From the NCBI GenBank assembly GCA_003132865.1, contig PKYZ01000239.1:13039-29823 (forward strand): a stretch of 16,785 bases of DNA. The letters run 5' to 3'. This stretch comes from Bryobacterales bacterium. Its GTDB lineage: Bacteria; Acidobacteriota; Terriglobia; Bryobacterales; Bryobacteraceae. Under the pieces are notes generated by a model. That model saw only the letters and a program-made list of their open reading frames with translations, was not told where the DNA came from and searched no databases. Each line of letters begins with the position of its first letter. The first letter of the stretch is position 1. Shown one piece after another: positions 1 to 8,571 of this stretch. Made by a program: the position numbers and the translations under genes.

Positions 1-21
1 GGACTGGAGTCCTGCCCCACA

Positions 22-3000
22 TCAGAATGTGAATCGCAGCGCTACCTGCACCTCACGCGGGCCGTCGGCGACGTCCAGAATCCGGCCGAAGGTCGAGTCG
101 CTGAGAGTCGTATCGGGATCGGCGCGCCCCGCCCGGTTAAAGGCGTTGATCAGGTCGCAGCGGGCCTCCAGGAACATGCCCTCGCGGAAGGGGAATCGTT
201 TGAAGAACCCGAAATTCTCCATGGGTTGCCAGGGGCCGCGCAGGTTACCGAATTCTCGCGGCGAATTGCCCAATGTCAGCGCCACACCGTTAGGCGTGGT
301 GGGCGGCGCGGCGAAGGCTGCTGGGTTCAGATAAGCCTGGCCGGTGCCTCCCGCATAATCGAACGTCCCTCCCGAAGGTAACTTCAGGGGCACACCGGAT
401 ATCACATTGGCGCGAACGTCGCCAAGGACATTGAATAAGTAGGTACCGGCGCCAATACCGGCGTCGATAGATAATGGGTCGCCTGACTGGTAGGTCTGGA
501 TACCGGTCGCGGTCCAGCCGCCCAGAATCTGGTTCACAACACCGCCGCGGTTAAGGAACTGCCTGCCCCGCCCAAAAGGCAGCTCATAGATCCAGGTTAC
601 CTTGAGCTGCTGCGGACGATCGAAACTGGCAACCGATTTCTCCAGCTTCCGGTTGTAAACGTCCTGCGATCCGTTGGTGTATCCGTACAGGTTGCTGTCG
701 GTCAAGCTGATGGTCTTCTGAAAGGCATAGCTGACCAGGAAGCTGAGGCCCTTGCCGGTCCGGTGATTGACTACCACTTGCGCGGCGTTGTAGTCGGACG
801 TTCCAAAATAGGGATAGTAGTTATACACACCGCCGGGAGCGTACTGCGGATACGGAAGCAAGGCCTGGGCCACCGTTCCGGTAAAGCTCGGATAGGGCAG
901 CGGTATATTCGGATGCAGGCTGACATCGTCCAGCAGTTCGTCGCCGAGCGAGAGATACTTCGGATTGAGCTGGTTCAGGTCATTCAAGCCGGATGCGCCC
1001 AGATGGGTTCCCTTGTTGCCGACATACGACATCATCAGAGTCGTACTCTTCGGTAATAAGAACTGAAAACCCAGTGTGTAATTCTGGGAGTAGGGCTGGT
1101 GGTTTGAATTACTCGGAATGTAGGCGATGCCTTGGCCGTTGTCAAGGGTCGGGTTCAAATCGGGAAGGGTGAAATTGTAACCGGGATAGCCGTTGTCCCA
1201 ATACATAACGGGATTGAGCGAACTGGCTGAATAGCTGTGGCTGCCGTCGTACCCGTCGATGTTCGCGTATCCGTACTGGTTGGCGATAGGCGGCGAGTAC
1301 ATGATACCATAGCCGCCGCGCAGCACCATCCGCGAGTTGATCTGATAGGCAAAGCCAAAGCGAGGACCGAACTCCTTCCAATAGGTATTCTGGAACGAGC
1401 TCTGGTGCAGATTGCTCGTGAAAATCAGTGCGCCGGGATAGCCGTTCGCTCCAGGATTGGGCGTGGTCGGGCCCAGACTCGAGGAGAGGCCCTGGTTTTC
1501 CGTGATGGCGCCCACGATATCCCATCGCAATCCGATGTTGAGAGTCAGCCGGCGGCTGACCTTCCAGTCATCCGCCACATAAAACGCCGGATTCCAGACA
1601 TGGGAGCTGGGACTTACCGGAGATTCGGCCAGGGCCGTTTTTTGGGGCGCCCCTAACAGGAAACTGGCGAAGGCGTTGCCGGTGGAGGCCAGTGCCGACG
1701 GGTCGGCCGTCTGGTCCGGGCTAAAGGTAAATGTGCCCGATGTGCCGCTGCGATAGTCTTGATCGTAGTAATACTTGCGAACCTCGACTCCGAACCTGAT
1801 ATTGTGCTTGCCATGGATCCAGGTGGTGTCGTTCTGCGCGATGTAACTCCCGTTCGGTTCGACGCCGGCGTTGTTGCGGCCCAGCGGATTCAGCGTTCCG
1901 CCTTGATAACTTGTACCTGTAAATTGAAGCAGCGGGAAAGTAGTTTCTTCGACACCATTCAGGCCGATCTTACTCGGCCAATCCTGCCCCAGCGTAACCG
2001 AGCTGTTCGCGTTCTTAAACCGGTTGAACCCGAAACCTAAGTGGTTCAGGAATGTCGGACCGATGACCCAGTCTTCGGTCACCCGGATCATGGTTCCGAG
2101 GATATCTTGCAGCGCAAAGTAGCCGCTGGCGCTTCCGGGAATGGGCTCATAGCCGTGGCCTGCCCCGTTATACCTCAGGCGCTCATTGGAGTTCACAAAC
2201 ACGGCCATGCGATTTTTGCCGTTGATTACGTGATCGAGCTTTCCGGTGTAAGTATTCAAGTCGAAAAACGGCTGATTGGCGACACCCGGGTAATTACGGA
2301 GCATGGTCGGCAGCAGCGGGTTCGGAATCGGGGCGAGTGTCAAAATACTCTCGGAAACCTTGCTGATATCCGACGTGGGAATGATGTTTCCCGGAAACGG
2401 AGTCCGGGAGTAACTGCCGTCCGGCAACTGGGTAGTGCTGTGCGGATCGTAAATGGCTCCGAAAACCGCGGGGTTGCCACCGCCATCGGTTATGGCCGTT
2501 CCCGAGCTGGGGTTGCCCGTAAATGCGGGATTCAGCAAGGCGGAGAAATCGCCGTTCTTAAACGCCGTGGTGGGAAGCGTGCGTAGCGCGGTCGGGCTGT
2601 AATTGCGCTTGCGATCGCCTTCATAGCTGAAAAAGAAGAACGTCTTGTTTTTGCCGTTGTATATCTTTGGCACCAATATCGGGCCGCCGATGTCGGCCCC
2701 GAAGCTATTCTGGTTGAAGGGCGACTTACCGGCGCCAAAAGCGTTATTGTCGAAGGAATTCGCGTTGAGGGCGTTGTTCACAATGTAGTCGTACGCGGTG
2801 CCGTGAAATTGGTTGGTGCCGGACTTGATATTGAAGTTCGCCACGGCAGTCAAACCACCGCCGTACTGGGAACTGAGCGCACCCGTTTGCAGCGTGAATT
2901 CGCTGATGGCATCCACGCTGGGCTCAAATTCGTCCGCGTCGCCGGCGAGGTCGGCGCGCCCGAGCGACATGCCCTCGATCAGGATCTCGTGCGAAAACTG

Positions 3001-3549
3001 AGGCCCCCCGTTTATGCTTCCCTGGAAGGAGCCTCCGATGGTGCCGGGGAGGCTGTTAAAGATGAAAGCCTGGATCTGCCTTTGGCCGTCGTCATTGCTG
3101 TCGATGGGCCAAGCGTGGTAATCCTCGGCCGAAACGGAGTACCCCAACTCGGAGCTCGCCGTTTCCAGGTGCGTGGCTTCCGCGCTGACCTCCAGGCTCT
3201 GGCTGACCGCCCCCACCTCCAGTTTGAGGTTCGCGGTCACGACCGTGGCGACCGGTACATCCACGGGTTCCATCACTTCCGTTTTGAAACCCGATGCCGT
3301 TGCCGAGACGCGATAGGTGCCTGGCGGCAGGTACGGAATACGATAAAGCCCCAATTCGTTCGTCACAGCTTTGGATTCGACTCCGGTTTGCTTTTCCGTG
3401 ACGGTAACGTCCACATGCGGAACGGCCGCGCCGCTGGCATCCGTGACCAGGCCTGTGATCGCGCCGCGTTCGCCCTGAGCAAAGAGCGACGCTGCCAGCC
3501 AGAGCAAACCCACCGGTAGAACGGCAAACCGGAATAACGGATTCTTCAT
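22..3549 (-). CDS. Oar-like TonB-dependent receptor with carboxypeptidase-regulatory domain
   Basis: Predicted outer-membrane beta-barrel receptor of 1175 aa; its substrate cannot be read from sequence. A signal peptide (about residues 1-25, ending ASLFAQ) is followed by a carboxypeptidase regulatory-like domain (about 28-112; GAITGLVTDASGAAVPHVDV, then YRIPYLPPGTYRVSATASGF). Next comes a plug-like region (about 120-300) containing LIEGMS and YGGG, then a long barrel rich in Asn, Tyr and Phe. The C-terminus, VQVALRFTF, ends in Phe as is usual for barrel proteins inserted by the BAM machinery. I chose the ATG at 3549 because AAGGA lies 8 nt upstream and a good signal peptide follows; an in-frame upstream extension to 3681 would run into the promoter. 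This architecture is greatly expanded in Acidobacteria. The gene is divergent from the secreted propeller gene at 3762. Family assignment is firm, the ligand unknown. Confidence 0.93.
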   Translation of the reverse strand: MKNPLFRFAVLPVGLLWLAASLFAQGERGAITGLVTDASGAAVPHVDVTVTEKQTGVESKAVTNELGLYRIPYLPPGTYRVSATASGFKTEVMEPVDVPVATVVTANLKLEVGAVSQSLEVSAEATHLETASSELGYSVSAEDYHAWPIDSNDDGQRQIQAFIFNSLPGTIGGSFQGSINGGPQFSHEILIEGMSLGRADLAGDADEFEPSVDAISEFTLQTGALSSQYGGGLTAVANFNIKSGTNQFHGTAYDYIVNNALNANSFDNNAFGAGKSPFNQNSFGADIGGPILVPKIYNGKNKTFFFFSYEGDRKRNYSPTALRTLPTTAFKNGDFSALLNPAFTGNPSSGTAITDGGGNPAVFGAIYDPHSTTQLPDGSYSRTPFPGNIIPTSDISKVSESILTLAPIPNPLLPTMLRNYPGVANQPFFDLNTYTGKLDHVINGKNRMAVFVNSNERLRYNGAGHGYEPIPGSASGYFALQDILGTMIRVTEDWVIGPTFLNHLGFGFNRFKNANSSVTLGQDWPSKIGLNGVEETTFPLLQFTGTSYQGGTLNPLGRNNAGVEPNGSYIAQNDTTWIHGKHNIRFGVEVRKYYYDQDYRSGTSGTFTFSPDQTADPSALASTGNAFASFLLGAPQKTALAESPVSPSSHVWNPAFYVADDWKVSRRLTLNIGLRWDIVGAITENQGLSSSLGPTTPNPGANGYPGALIFTSNLHQSSFQNTYWKEFGPRFGFAYQINSRMVLRGGYGIMYSPPIANQYGYANIDGYDGSHSYSASSLNPVMYWDNGYPGYNFTLPDLNPTLDNGQGIAYIPSNSNHQPYSQNYTLGFQFLLPKSTTLMMSYVGNKGTHLGASGLNDLNQLNPKYLSLGDELLDDVSLHPNIPLPYPSFTGTVAQALLPYPQYAPGGVYNYYPYFGTSDYNAAQVVVNHRTGKGLSFLVSYAFQKTISLTDSNLYGYTNGSQDVYNRKLEKSVASFDRPQQLKVTWIYELPFGRGRQFLNRGGVVNQILGGWTATGIQTYQSGDPLSIDAGIGAGTYLFNVLGDVRANVISGVPLKLPSGGTFDYAGGTGQAYLNPAAFAAPPTTPNGVALTLGNSPREFGNLRGPWQPMENFGFFKRFPFREGMFLEARCDLINAFNRAGRADPDTTLSDSTFGRILDVADGPREVQVALRFTF

Positions 3550-3666
3550 ACGTTTCGTCCTTTCGTAACAGCGTGAATTAGCCACGACATCCGCGTGGAA
3601 ATCAGGCACGGCGGCACAAACTGAATCTATCCCGATTTTCCAAAGACCCCACCAGATCTGATTCCC

Positions 3667-3695
3667 TTTATATATGACCACAATACCGATGTCAA
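3667..3695 (-). promoter_or_regulatory. Sigma70-type promoter of the TonB-dependent receptor
   Basis: Read on the minus strand, TTGACA (3695-3690, a perfect -35 match) is followed by a 17-nt spacer and TATAAA (3672-3667, five of six -10 bases). Transcription should start near 3660, giving a leader of about 110 nt before the ATG at 3549. This is the closest match to consensus that I found in the window. The match is seen directly; activity is inferred. Confidence 0.75.
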
Positions 3696-3761
3696 GGCCC
3701 TCTCAGCCCGGCCCTATATCAGCCAAGCATGCCGGGGTGTCCGCGGACGCGCCGGTTTAGA

Positions 3762-5957
3762 ATGGTCTGGATGCGCTTGACAGCCGGAATCCTCTGTGTG
3801 GGAATCGTATTGGCGCTGGCCGCCGCGCAGGGCAACACCGCACTGGAAAAAGGCGTCGCAAAGTTTCAGCGTGGAGATTTCGCCGGAGCCGCGCAGGCGC
3901 TAGGCCGGGCCGCGCGGGAACGGCCTTCCGACGCGCGCGTCCTGACATATCTTGGCATGGCGTATGCCGCGCAGGGCGACTACAAATCAGCCGAAGATCC
4001 GCTACGCCGGGCCTGCACGCTCAACCCGGCGCAGGACAATGCGTGCTACTTTCTGGGCCGGACCTGGTACAGTCTGAGCCGTTTTGAAGAAGCCCTGGAC
4101 GCGTTTGAAACCGCCCTGCGGCACACCGGCCGGCCCGGGCGCACCCGGAACGGCATGGCGCTGGCATGGGAAGCATTGGGCAAGGATGCCGACGCGGAAC
4201 GCTGCTACCAGGAAGCCATTCGGCAGGGAGAAACCCGCGCGCAAGTGGATTACGGCATGTTCCTCTACAAGCAGGGTCGAACCTCGGAGAGCGTGGCGGT
4301 GCTCCGCAAGGCTCACGCGGAACCGGAGTTGGCGCGCGTAATGGAAGCCATGGCACATCAGCCTGCCGCGCATGCCGCCGCCTTCAAGCCTTCGCCGGTA
4401 AACTTCCAGGCGAGCACTCTGCCCATGGTTCTGAAGAACGGCGCCACCGGCTCGAAATATCTGCCTGAAACCATGACCGGAGGCGTAGCCATCTTCGACT
4501 ACAACAACGACGGTTGGCCCGATATCTACGTGGTGAACGGAGCCACCTTGCCGTCCGGCGAAAAAACCGATCCATCGTTCTGGAACCGGCTGTTTCGCAA
4601 CAATGGGGACGGCACGTTCACCGACGTGACGGAATCGGCGCGCGTGGCCGGTCATGGCTATGCGATGGGAGTGGCGGCCGGTGATTTCGACAATGACGGG
4701 TTTGTCGATCTGTTCGTGACGGGTCTGGGATCCAACACGCTCTTCCGGAATAAGGGCGACGGTACCTTTGAGGACGTGACAGATCGCGCGGGGCTGGGCG
4801 GGAATCACGGCTGGTCGGTATCCGCGGGTTGGTTCGACTACGATCGCGACGGGCGGCTGGACCTGTTCGTGGTGCGCTACGTGGTATGGGATCCGTCCAC
4901 GGAAATCTATTGCGGAGAGCGGCAGCCCGGATATCGCAGTTACTGCCACCCCAAATACTATCAGCCGTTGGCGAACCTGCTGTATCACAATCAGGGCGAT
5001 GGCACATTCCGGGACGTCTCGCGCGAATCGGGAATCGCGGCCCACGCGGGCAAGGGGCTGGGCCTGGCTTTCGGAGATTACGACGGAGACGGGCTTCCGG
5101 ATGTGTTCGTGGCCAACGACAGCGTGCCCAACTTTCTGTTTCACAACAATGGGGACGGCACCTTCGACGAGCGCGGACTGCAGGCCGGCGTGGCGTACAA
5201 CGACGATGGAAAGGCGGTCTCGTCGATGGGTGTGGACTTCCGCGACTATGACAATGACGGCCGCGAGGATATTTTCGTCACTGCGTTGTCGAACGAGACC
5301 TATTCGCTCTATCGCAATCTGGATCTTCTGCACTTCACCGATGTGACGTACTCCAGCCGCATCGGCGCCCAGAGCTTGCCATGGGCCGGCTGGGGCGCGG
5401 GCATGTTTGACTTCAACAACGACGGATTCAAAGACATCTTCACGGCGAACAGCCACGTGATGGATAATATCGAGCTGACCACCAGCCGCCATTCCCGCCA
5501 GCCGAATAGCATTTTTCTGAACAAGGGCGACGGCACATTTGACCTGGAGGTCCTGGGCAGCGAGGCTCTGCACCGGGGCGCCGCGTTCGGCGATCTGGAC
5601 CGCGACGGGCGGTTGGACGTGGTGGTCACGCGCCTCAACGAACCCCCGTTGGTGCTCCGCAATGTCTCCGCGGGCACCGGACATTGGATTGCGCTGGATC
5701 TAAAAGGCACGCGAAGCAATCGCGACGCGATCGGAGCGCGAGTGCACATCGTCACCGCGCAAGGCGAGCAATGGAACCGCGTCACCACCGCGGTAGGCTA
5801 TGCATCGTCCAGCGAACGCACCGTGCATTTCGGATTGGGCGCTGCGCAGCGCATCGACCGCCTGGAAGTGGATTGGCCGTCTGGCACGAAGCAGGTTCTC
5901 GAAGGCTTGCCGGTCGACCGGTATTTGTCAATTGTGGAGCCTCCCGCGGCGCGCTGA
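3762..5957 (+). CDS. Secreted TPR / FG-GAP (VCBS) / ASPIC-UnbV protein, CRTAC1-like
   Basis: Exported protein of about 731 aa with no known enzymatic role. A signal peptide (hydrophobic stretch ILCVGIVLALAAAQG) precedes tetratricopeptide repeats (about residues 25-190). These are followed by a beta-propeller built from at least seven calcium-binding FG-GAP/VCBS motifs, including DYNNDGWPD, DFDNDGFVD, DYDRDGRLD, DYDGDGLPD, DYDNDGRED, DFNNDGFKD and DLDRDGRLD. The C-terminal 80 residues form an ASPIC/UnbV domain (DAIGARVHIVT, YASSSERTVHFGLG, VDWPSGTK). The start is uncertain: in-frame ATGs lie at 3729, 3762 and 3771, none with a clear ribosome site. The 3729 ATG sits 8 nt after a TATATC box and could be leaderless. 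Proteins of this build are common in Acidobacteria and Planctomycetes. Divergence from the TonB receptor suggests a shared surface or uptake role, which is inference. Confidence 0.9.
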   Translation: MVWMRLTAGILCVGIVLALAAAQGNTALEKGVAKFQRGDFAGAAQALGRAARERPSDARVLTYLGMAYAAQGDYKSAEDPLRRACTLNPAQDNACYFLGRTWYSLSRFEEALDAFETALRHTGRPGRTRNGMALAWEALGKDADAERCYQEAIRQGETRAQVDYGMFLYKQGRTSESVAVLRKAHAEPELARVMEAMAHQPAAHAAAFKPSPVNFQASTLPMVLKNGATGSKYLPETMTGGVAIFDYNNDGWPDIYVVNGATLPSGEKTDPSFWNRLFRNNGDGTFTDVTESARVAGHGYAMGVAAGDFDNDGFVDLFVTGLGSNTLFRNKGDGTFEDVTDRAGLGGNHGWSVSAGWFDYDRDGRLDLFVVRYVVWDPSTEIYCGERQPGYRSYCHPKYYQPLANLLYHNQGDGTFRDVSRESGIAAHAGKGLGLAFGDYDGDGLPDVFVANDSVPNFLFHNNGDGTFDERGLQAGVAYNDDGKAVSSMGVDFRDYDNDGREDIFVTALSNETYSLYRNLDLLHFTDVTYSSRIGAQSLPWAGWGAGMFDFNNDGFKDIFTANSHVMDNIELTTSRHSRQPNSIFLNKGDGTFDLEVLGSEALHRGAAFGDLDRDGRLDVVVTRLNEPPLVLRNVSAGTGHWIALDLKGTRSNRDAIGARVHIVTAQGEQWNRVTTAVGYASSSERTVHFGLGAAQRIDRLEVDWPSGTKQVLEGLPVDRYLSIVEPPAAR

Positions 5958-6327
5958 CCTTCGCCATAAGGCATGACCGGCCGCCGCCGGGAACACTTCA
6001 CCCGTCATGGGGCCGGGAACCAGGCCAGACTGCCGCTGAGGATCCGAGCCTGCTAACAGGCTAAGAACAGGCTGCACAAACATTGAAGGCGTAAACCCAT
6101 AAGTTATTGATGCTATTGGGAAATTCGGCCACACGGGGTAGTTGGAACACCACCTGTCCTAGCAGACCTGTGGGGTCCGGTCTTGGGGTTGTTGGGCCCG
6201 CCTCGTTCGGGGCGCATTTTCCTGTTGGGTGCAGCAGGCGAGCAGGAGGACAACGAATTTGGAGTGTCGCTGCCGACCCGGGCGAGGAGTTCACCCCCAT
6301 CATGCCGGCCAATGTCCTCAGTAGAAA
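5958..6327. other. Gene-poor, apparently degenerate stretch
   Basis: No convincing gene is visible. Overlapping short minus-strand frames (for example one ending at 6061 with INNLWVYAFN near its C-terminus) lack ribosome sites and family motifs, and look like fragments. A perfect 6-bp inverted repeat with a 4-nt loop (AGCCTG-CTAA-CAGGCT, 6047-6062) lies about 90 bp after the propeller gene, followed by a second copy of AACAGGCT. There is no T-run, so a terminator is not supported. Confidence 0.4.
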
Positions 6328-6627
6328 TTAACTCTTCAAGGGAGACATTTTCACCGACAGGGAGGCTCCAGTGGGCAGGCCCGCCACCGGCCCGGACGGC
6401 GTCGTCGTGCTGCTGCTCCCCTCCTTCTTCACTTCTACCCACTGAGCCTCGACGAGTGTCACCTGGACTTCGAAGGCTCCTGCCTCCGGCGGGCTATAGA
6501 AATTGTTGAGCGCCAATCCGCCCGTTTTTCCGGGCTCAATATTGAGCACGTGGGTGTACAGCTTGTACGCGGGCGCCTCCTGGCCGTCGATCTTCACGTT
6601 GAACCTGCTGGTGCCCACCGGTGAGTC
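6328..6627 (-). pseudogene. N-terminally truncated hypothetical gene abutting a tRNA-His fragment
   Basis: About 99 codons read as plausible protein on the minus strand (SRFNVKIDGQEAPAYKLYTH, then LALNNFYSPPEAGAFEVQVT) with a low-complexity tail EGSSSTTTPSG. The family is not recognised; the alternating pattern suggests a beta-rich domain. Going upstream, the frame enters the antisense of a tRNA-His 3' half, where it would read WDSNPRLSEPQ, the translation expected from a tRNA T-arm and anticodon arm rather than from a real protein. The true 5' end therefore appears to be missing. A GTG (codon for the V of VGTSRF) exists just inside the remnant, but no ribosome site precedes it. The remnant is best read as a gene cut at a recombination junction. 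Confidence 0.45.
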
Positions 6628-6631
6628 GAGA

Positions 6632-6681
6632 TCGGATTGTGGTTCTGAAAGTCGTGGGTTCGAATCCCACAAGCCGCCCCA
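6632..6681 (+). other. 3' half of a tRNA-His (GTG anticodon), attachment-site-like
   Basis: The 50 nt fold as the 3' part of a tRNA. The anticodon stem is TCGGA/TCTGA (6632-6636 with 6644-6648, one G-T pair) around loop TTGTGGT, giving anticodon GTG at 6639-6641. A 5-nt variable loop AAGTC follows. The T arm is GTGGG-TTCGAAT-CCCAC (6654-6670). The 3' acceptor strand is AAGCCGC with C73 and an encoded CCA (6679-6681); C73 is the discriminator expected for tRNA-His. The matching 5' acceptor strand (GCGGCTT) and a D-arm are absent from the preceding 40 nt. This is therefore a fragment, as left at one end of an element integrated into a tRNA gene. The fragment's orientation would put the element to its left and native chromosome to its right. 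Confidence 0.75.
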
Positions 6682-6705
6682 TAAGACTCGGCCGCTGCCT
6701 GCCTG

Positions 6706-7209
6706 CTACGGTTTTGGCGGATATTTCTTCAAGGACTTCCCGACCATGTCGTCGATCTTACCTTCGACCTTCATGGCATCGCTCTTTTCCACTCTGGCAA
6801 TGGCGCGCCAGACCAGGGAATGCGTGGTGGGGTCCAGCAGATCGACGACCAGGGTGCCCTCGGCGTACGGCACTCTCACGACGCGCGTGCCCCAGCCGCG
6901 CCATCCGGCAGGATAAGCCTCCGCCTTCATCTCGCGGGCCGCCCCGAACGTGTATCGCACGTCGAGGTCGGCTGGCCCAGGCCCGGGCACCATGGCCAAG
7001 CGCCTGGCGCTGAGGTCGCGCGCGATGTCGGCTTCTATGCGCTTCTTAACCAGTTCGCTATTCAGCGCGGGGTTCCGGCTGTTTAACTGGCCATCGCGGA
7101 TGGCGAAAGTCCGGTACTTGGCGAAGGTGGCGGCCGGGTCGAATTCGATCGAGACTTTCTGGGCGAATGCGCCCGCAGTGGCGAGCAAAGCTAGGAGAAG
7201 GATTCTCAT
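6706..7209 (-). CDS. Exported DUF4136-domain protein
   Basis: 167-aa protein with an N-terminal signal peptide (MRILLLALLATAGAFA, then QKVS). There is no lipobox Cys, so it is probably periplasmic and soluble rather than a lipoprotein. The body fits DUF4136: an early FDPAATFAKYRTFAIRDG segment, LVKKRIEADIARDLSARRL, then DLDVRYTF, and a late strand pattern TLVVDLLDPTTHSLVWRAIA that is typical of this domain. Function in the family is unknown. The ATG at 7209 is preceded by GGAAG at a suitable distance. The frame stays open upstream to 7290, but that extension lacks a ribosome site and would bury the signal peptide. The stop codon lies only 24 bp from the tRNA-His fragment, so this gene probably marks the undisturbed side of that junction. 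Confidence 0.85.
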   Translation of the reverse strand: MRILLLALLATAGAFAQKVSIEFDPAATFAKYRTFAIRDGQLNSRNPALNSELVKKRIEADIARDLSARRLAMVPGPGPADLDVRYTFGAAREMKAEAYPAGWRGWGTRVVRVPYAEGTLVVDLLDPTTHSLVWRAIARVEKSDAMKVEGKIDDMVGKSLKKYPPKP

Positions 7210-7300
7210 GCTTCCGAAGTTATCACGGTCAGACTTCACATGGCCGGGCGCAGTGTACTCAACAGGACACGACCGAGAAAGGGCGCGCATGGCTCGCCGA

Positions 7301-7349
7301 GCGGGTCCAGGGGAACCCGCGCAGACCAGGGCGCAGAGCAGGGGTCTGC
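7301..7349 (-). repeat. Two adjacent hairpins between the MFS and DUF4136 genes
   Basis: GCGGGT/ACCCGC (7301-7306 with 7315-7320, 8-nt loop) is followed at once by GCAGACC/GGTCTGC (7321-7327 with 7343-7349, 15-nt loop). They lie just downstream of the MFS stop codon and could slow or end transcription of the operon. Neither is followed by a T-run, so an intrinsic terminator is not established. Confidence 0.35.
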
Positions 7350-7374
7350 CCCACTGGAATGTCCAGGCGACGGC

Positions 7375-8571
7375 TCAGGTCAGTTCTTCGCCCTTGGTTT
7401 CGGGCAAGAGAAAGATCAGCGCGCCGCCCGCTGCGAAGAACACCGACGTGAACGCCAGCGCACTGCCGATGCCGAAACGGTCCGCCAAAGCGCCGATCGT
7501 AAATGGCGCGAGCGCGCTGGCGGCGCGTCCCACGTTGTAACACAGGCCCTGCGCCGTGGCTCGGATCGCGGCGGGAAACAACTCGGCCAGCATGGCGCCG
7601 AACACGCTGAAATAGCCGTGCCCGAAGAACCCGATCAGCGGTCCCATCAGCATGAGCGCGGTCTGATGCCGTCCCCACTGGCCGTAGACCGGAGCCAGAA
7701 CCGCGGCGCCCAGCACGAACGTCAGAAACACGGGTCGCCGGCCGAAGCGGTCCGCCAAGAAGCCGAATAGCGTGTATCCGAAAAACGAACCGATCTGCAT
7801 GGGTACGATCCAGCCGGAGGACTGAGCCAGGCTCATTCCCGCGCCGCCCCGCGCCACCGGACTGGAAAGGTAGCTTGGAATCCAGGTGAACAGTCCCCAG
7901 TAGGCGAACAACACACAACTAGTCACGCTGGAGGCGATGGCCGCCTTTCGCCACAGGGCGGGCGAGAGGGCGAAGGGGCGAACTGAGGAAGGCGCTCGCC
8001 GCGGCTCTTCCACCCGCGCCAGTACCCACACGGCCAGCAGCGCCGGCGCCACCCCTACCACGAACAGCGGCCGCCATCCCCAACGCGGCATCAGCGCGGC
8101 AGCCAGGAGCGCCGCGAGAATGTAGCCGATCGCCCAACCGGATTGCATGAGTCCGGCGGCCTTGCCGCGATGCTCCGCCGGCCACGATTCCGCCACCAGC
8201 ACCGAGCCGGCCGACCAGACGCCGCCCATCCCCGTGCCGACCAGGGTGCGCCACACGAGCAGGGTCGCCACGCCGGTGGCGGTTGCGGTGAGCCCCGTGA
8301 AGCCCGAGTAAATCAGGATCGCATAGACCAGCGCGCGCGCCCGGCCGATGCGGTCGGCCAGCACGCCGAACAACACGCCGCCGAATGCGGAGGCCAGCAG
8401 GGTCGCCGAGGCCATCGCGCCGGCCGCCGCGGAACTGAGATGGAACTCATCGCGAATGGTGGTCAGCGCGAACGCATACAGCATGACGTCCATGGCGTCC
8501 AGCATCCAGGCGAATTGCGCCGCGGCGAGCGTCGTCCATTGCGCGCGCGTGATGGAGCTATACCAGGGAAT
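7375..8571 (-). CDS. MFS transporter, metabolite:H+ symporter type, in the pxpBC operon
   Basis: 12-TM inner-membrane carrier of 398 aa if read from the ATT at 8571. Loop signatures of both halves are present: GVLADRIGRARALV after TM2 and GFLADRFGRRPVF after TM8, plus WRTLVGTGMGGVWSAG in TM4. These fit the aromatic-acid/metabolite:H+ symporter branch. The start is unusual. The first ATG (8505) would cut TM1 in half, while the in-frame sequence before it (IPWYSSITRAQWTTLAAAQ) resembles the normal N-terminus of such carriers. No ATG, GTG or TTG occurs in that extension. An ATT at 8571 lies 9 nt after a perfect AGGAGG and overlaps the end of pxpC by 14 bp. Operon context suggests 5-oxoproline or a related acid as substrate, which is inference. 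Confidence 0.85.
   Translation of the reverse strand: MPWYSSITRAQWTTLAAAQFAWMLDAMDVMLYAFALTTIRDEFHLSSAAAGAMASATLLASAFGGVLFGVLADRIGRARALVYAILIYSGFTGLTATATGVATLLVWRTLVGTGMGGVWSAGSVLVAESWPAEHRGKAAGLMQSGWAIGYILAALLAAALMPRWGWRPLFVVGVAPALLAVWVLARVEEPRRAPSSVRPFALSPALWRKAAIASSVTSCVLFAYWGLFTWIPSYLSSPVARGGAGMSLAQSSGWIVPMQIGSFFGYTLFGFLADRFGRRPVFLTFVLGAAVLAPVYGQWGRHQTALMLMGPLIGFFGHGYFSVFGAMLAELFPAAIRATAQGLCYNVGRAASALAPFTIGALADRFGIGSALAFTSVFFAAGGALIFLLPETKGEELT

Noticed and set aside
2041..3519. Plus-strand frames opposite the TonB receptor
   Set aside because: No ribosome sites, no domain signals, and the receptor is intact on the other strand.
4002..5684. A 560-codon minus-strand frame opposite the propeller gene
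   Set aside because: It is an antisense shadow of the FG-GAP repeats; its apparent periodicity comes from the repeated GAC-AAC-GAC codons on the other strand.
6328..6672. Reading the 6328 remnant as a complete gene starting at a TTG inside the tRNA fragment
   Set aside because: The first residues (WDSNPRLSEPQ) are simply the antisense of a tRNA T arm and anticodon arm, a familiar annotation artefact.
6606..6681. A complete tRNA-His gene
   Set aside because: No 5' acceptor strand pairing with AAGCCGC and no D-arm exist in the required positions; only the 3' half folds.
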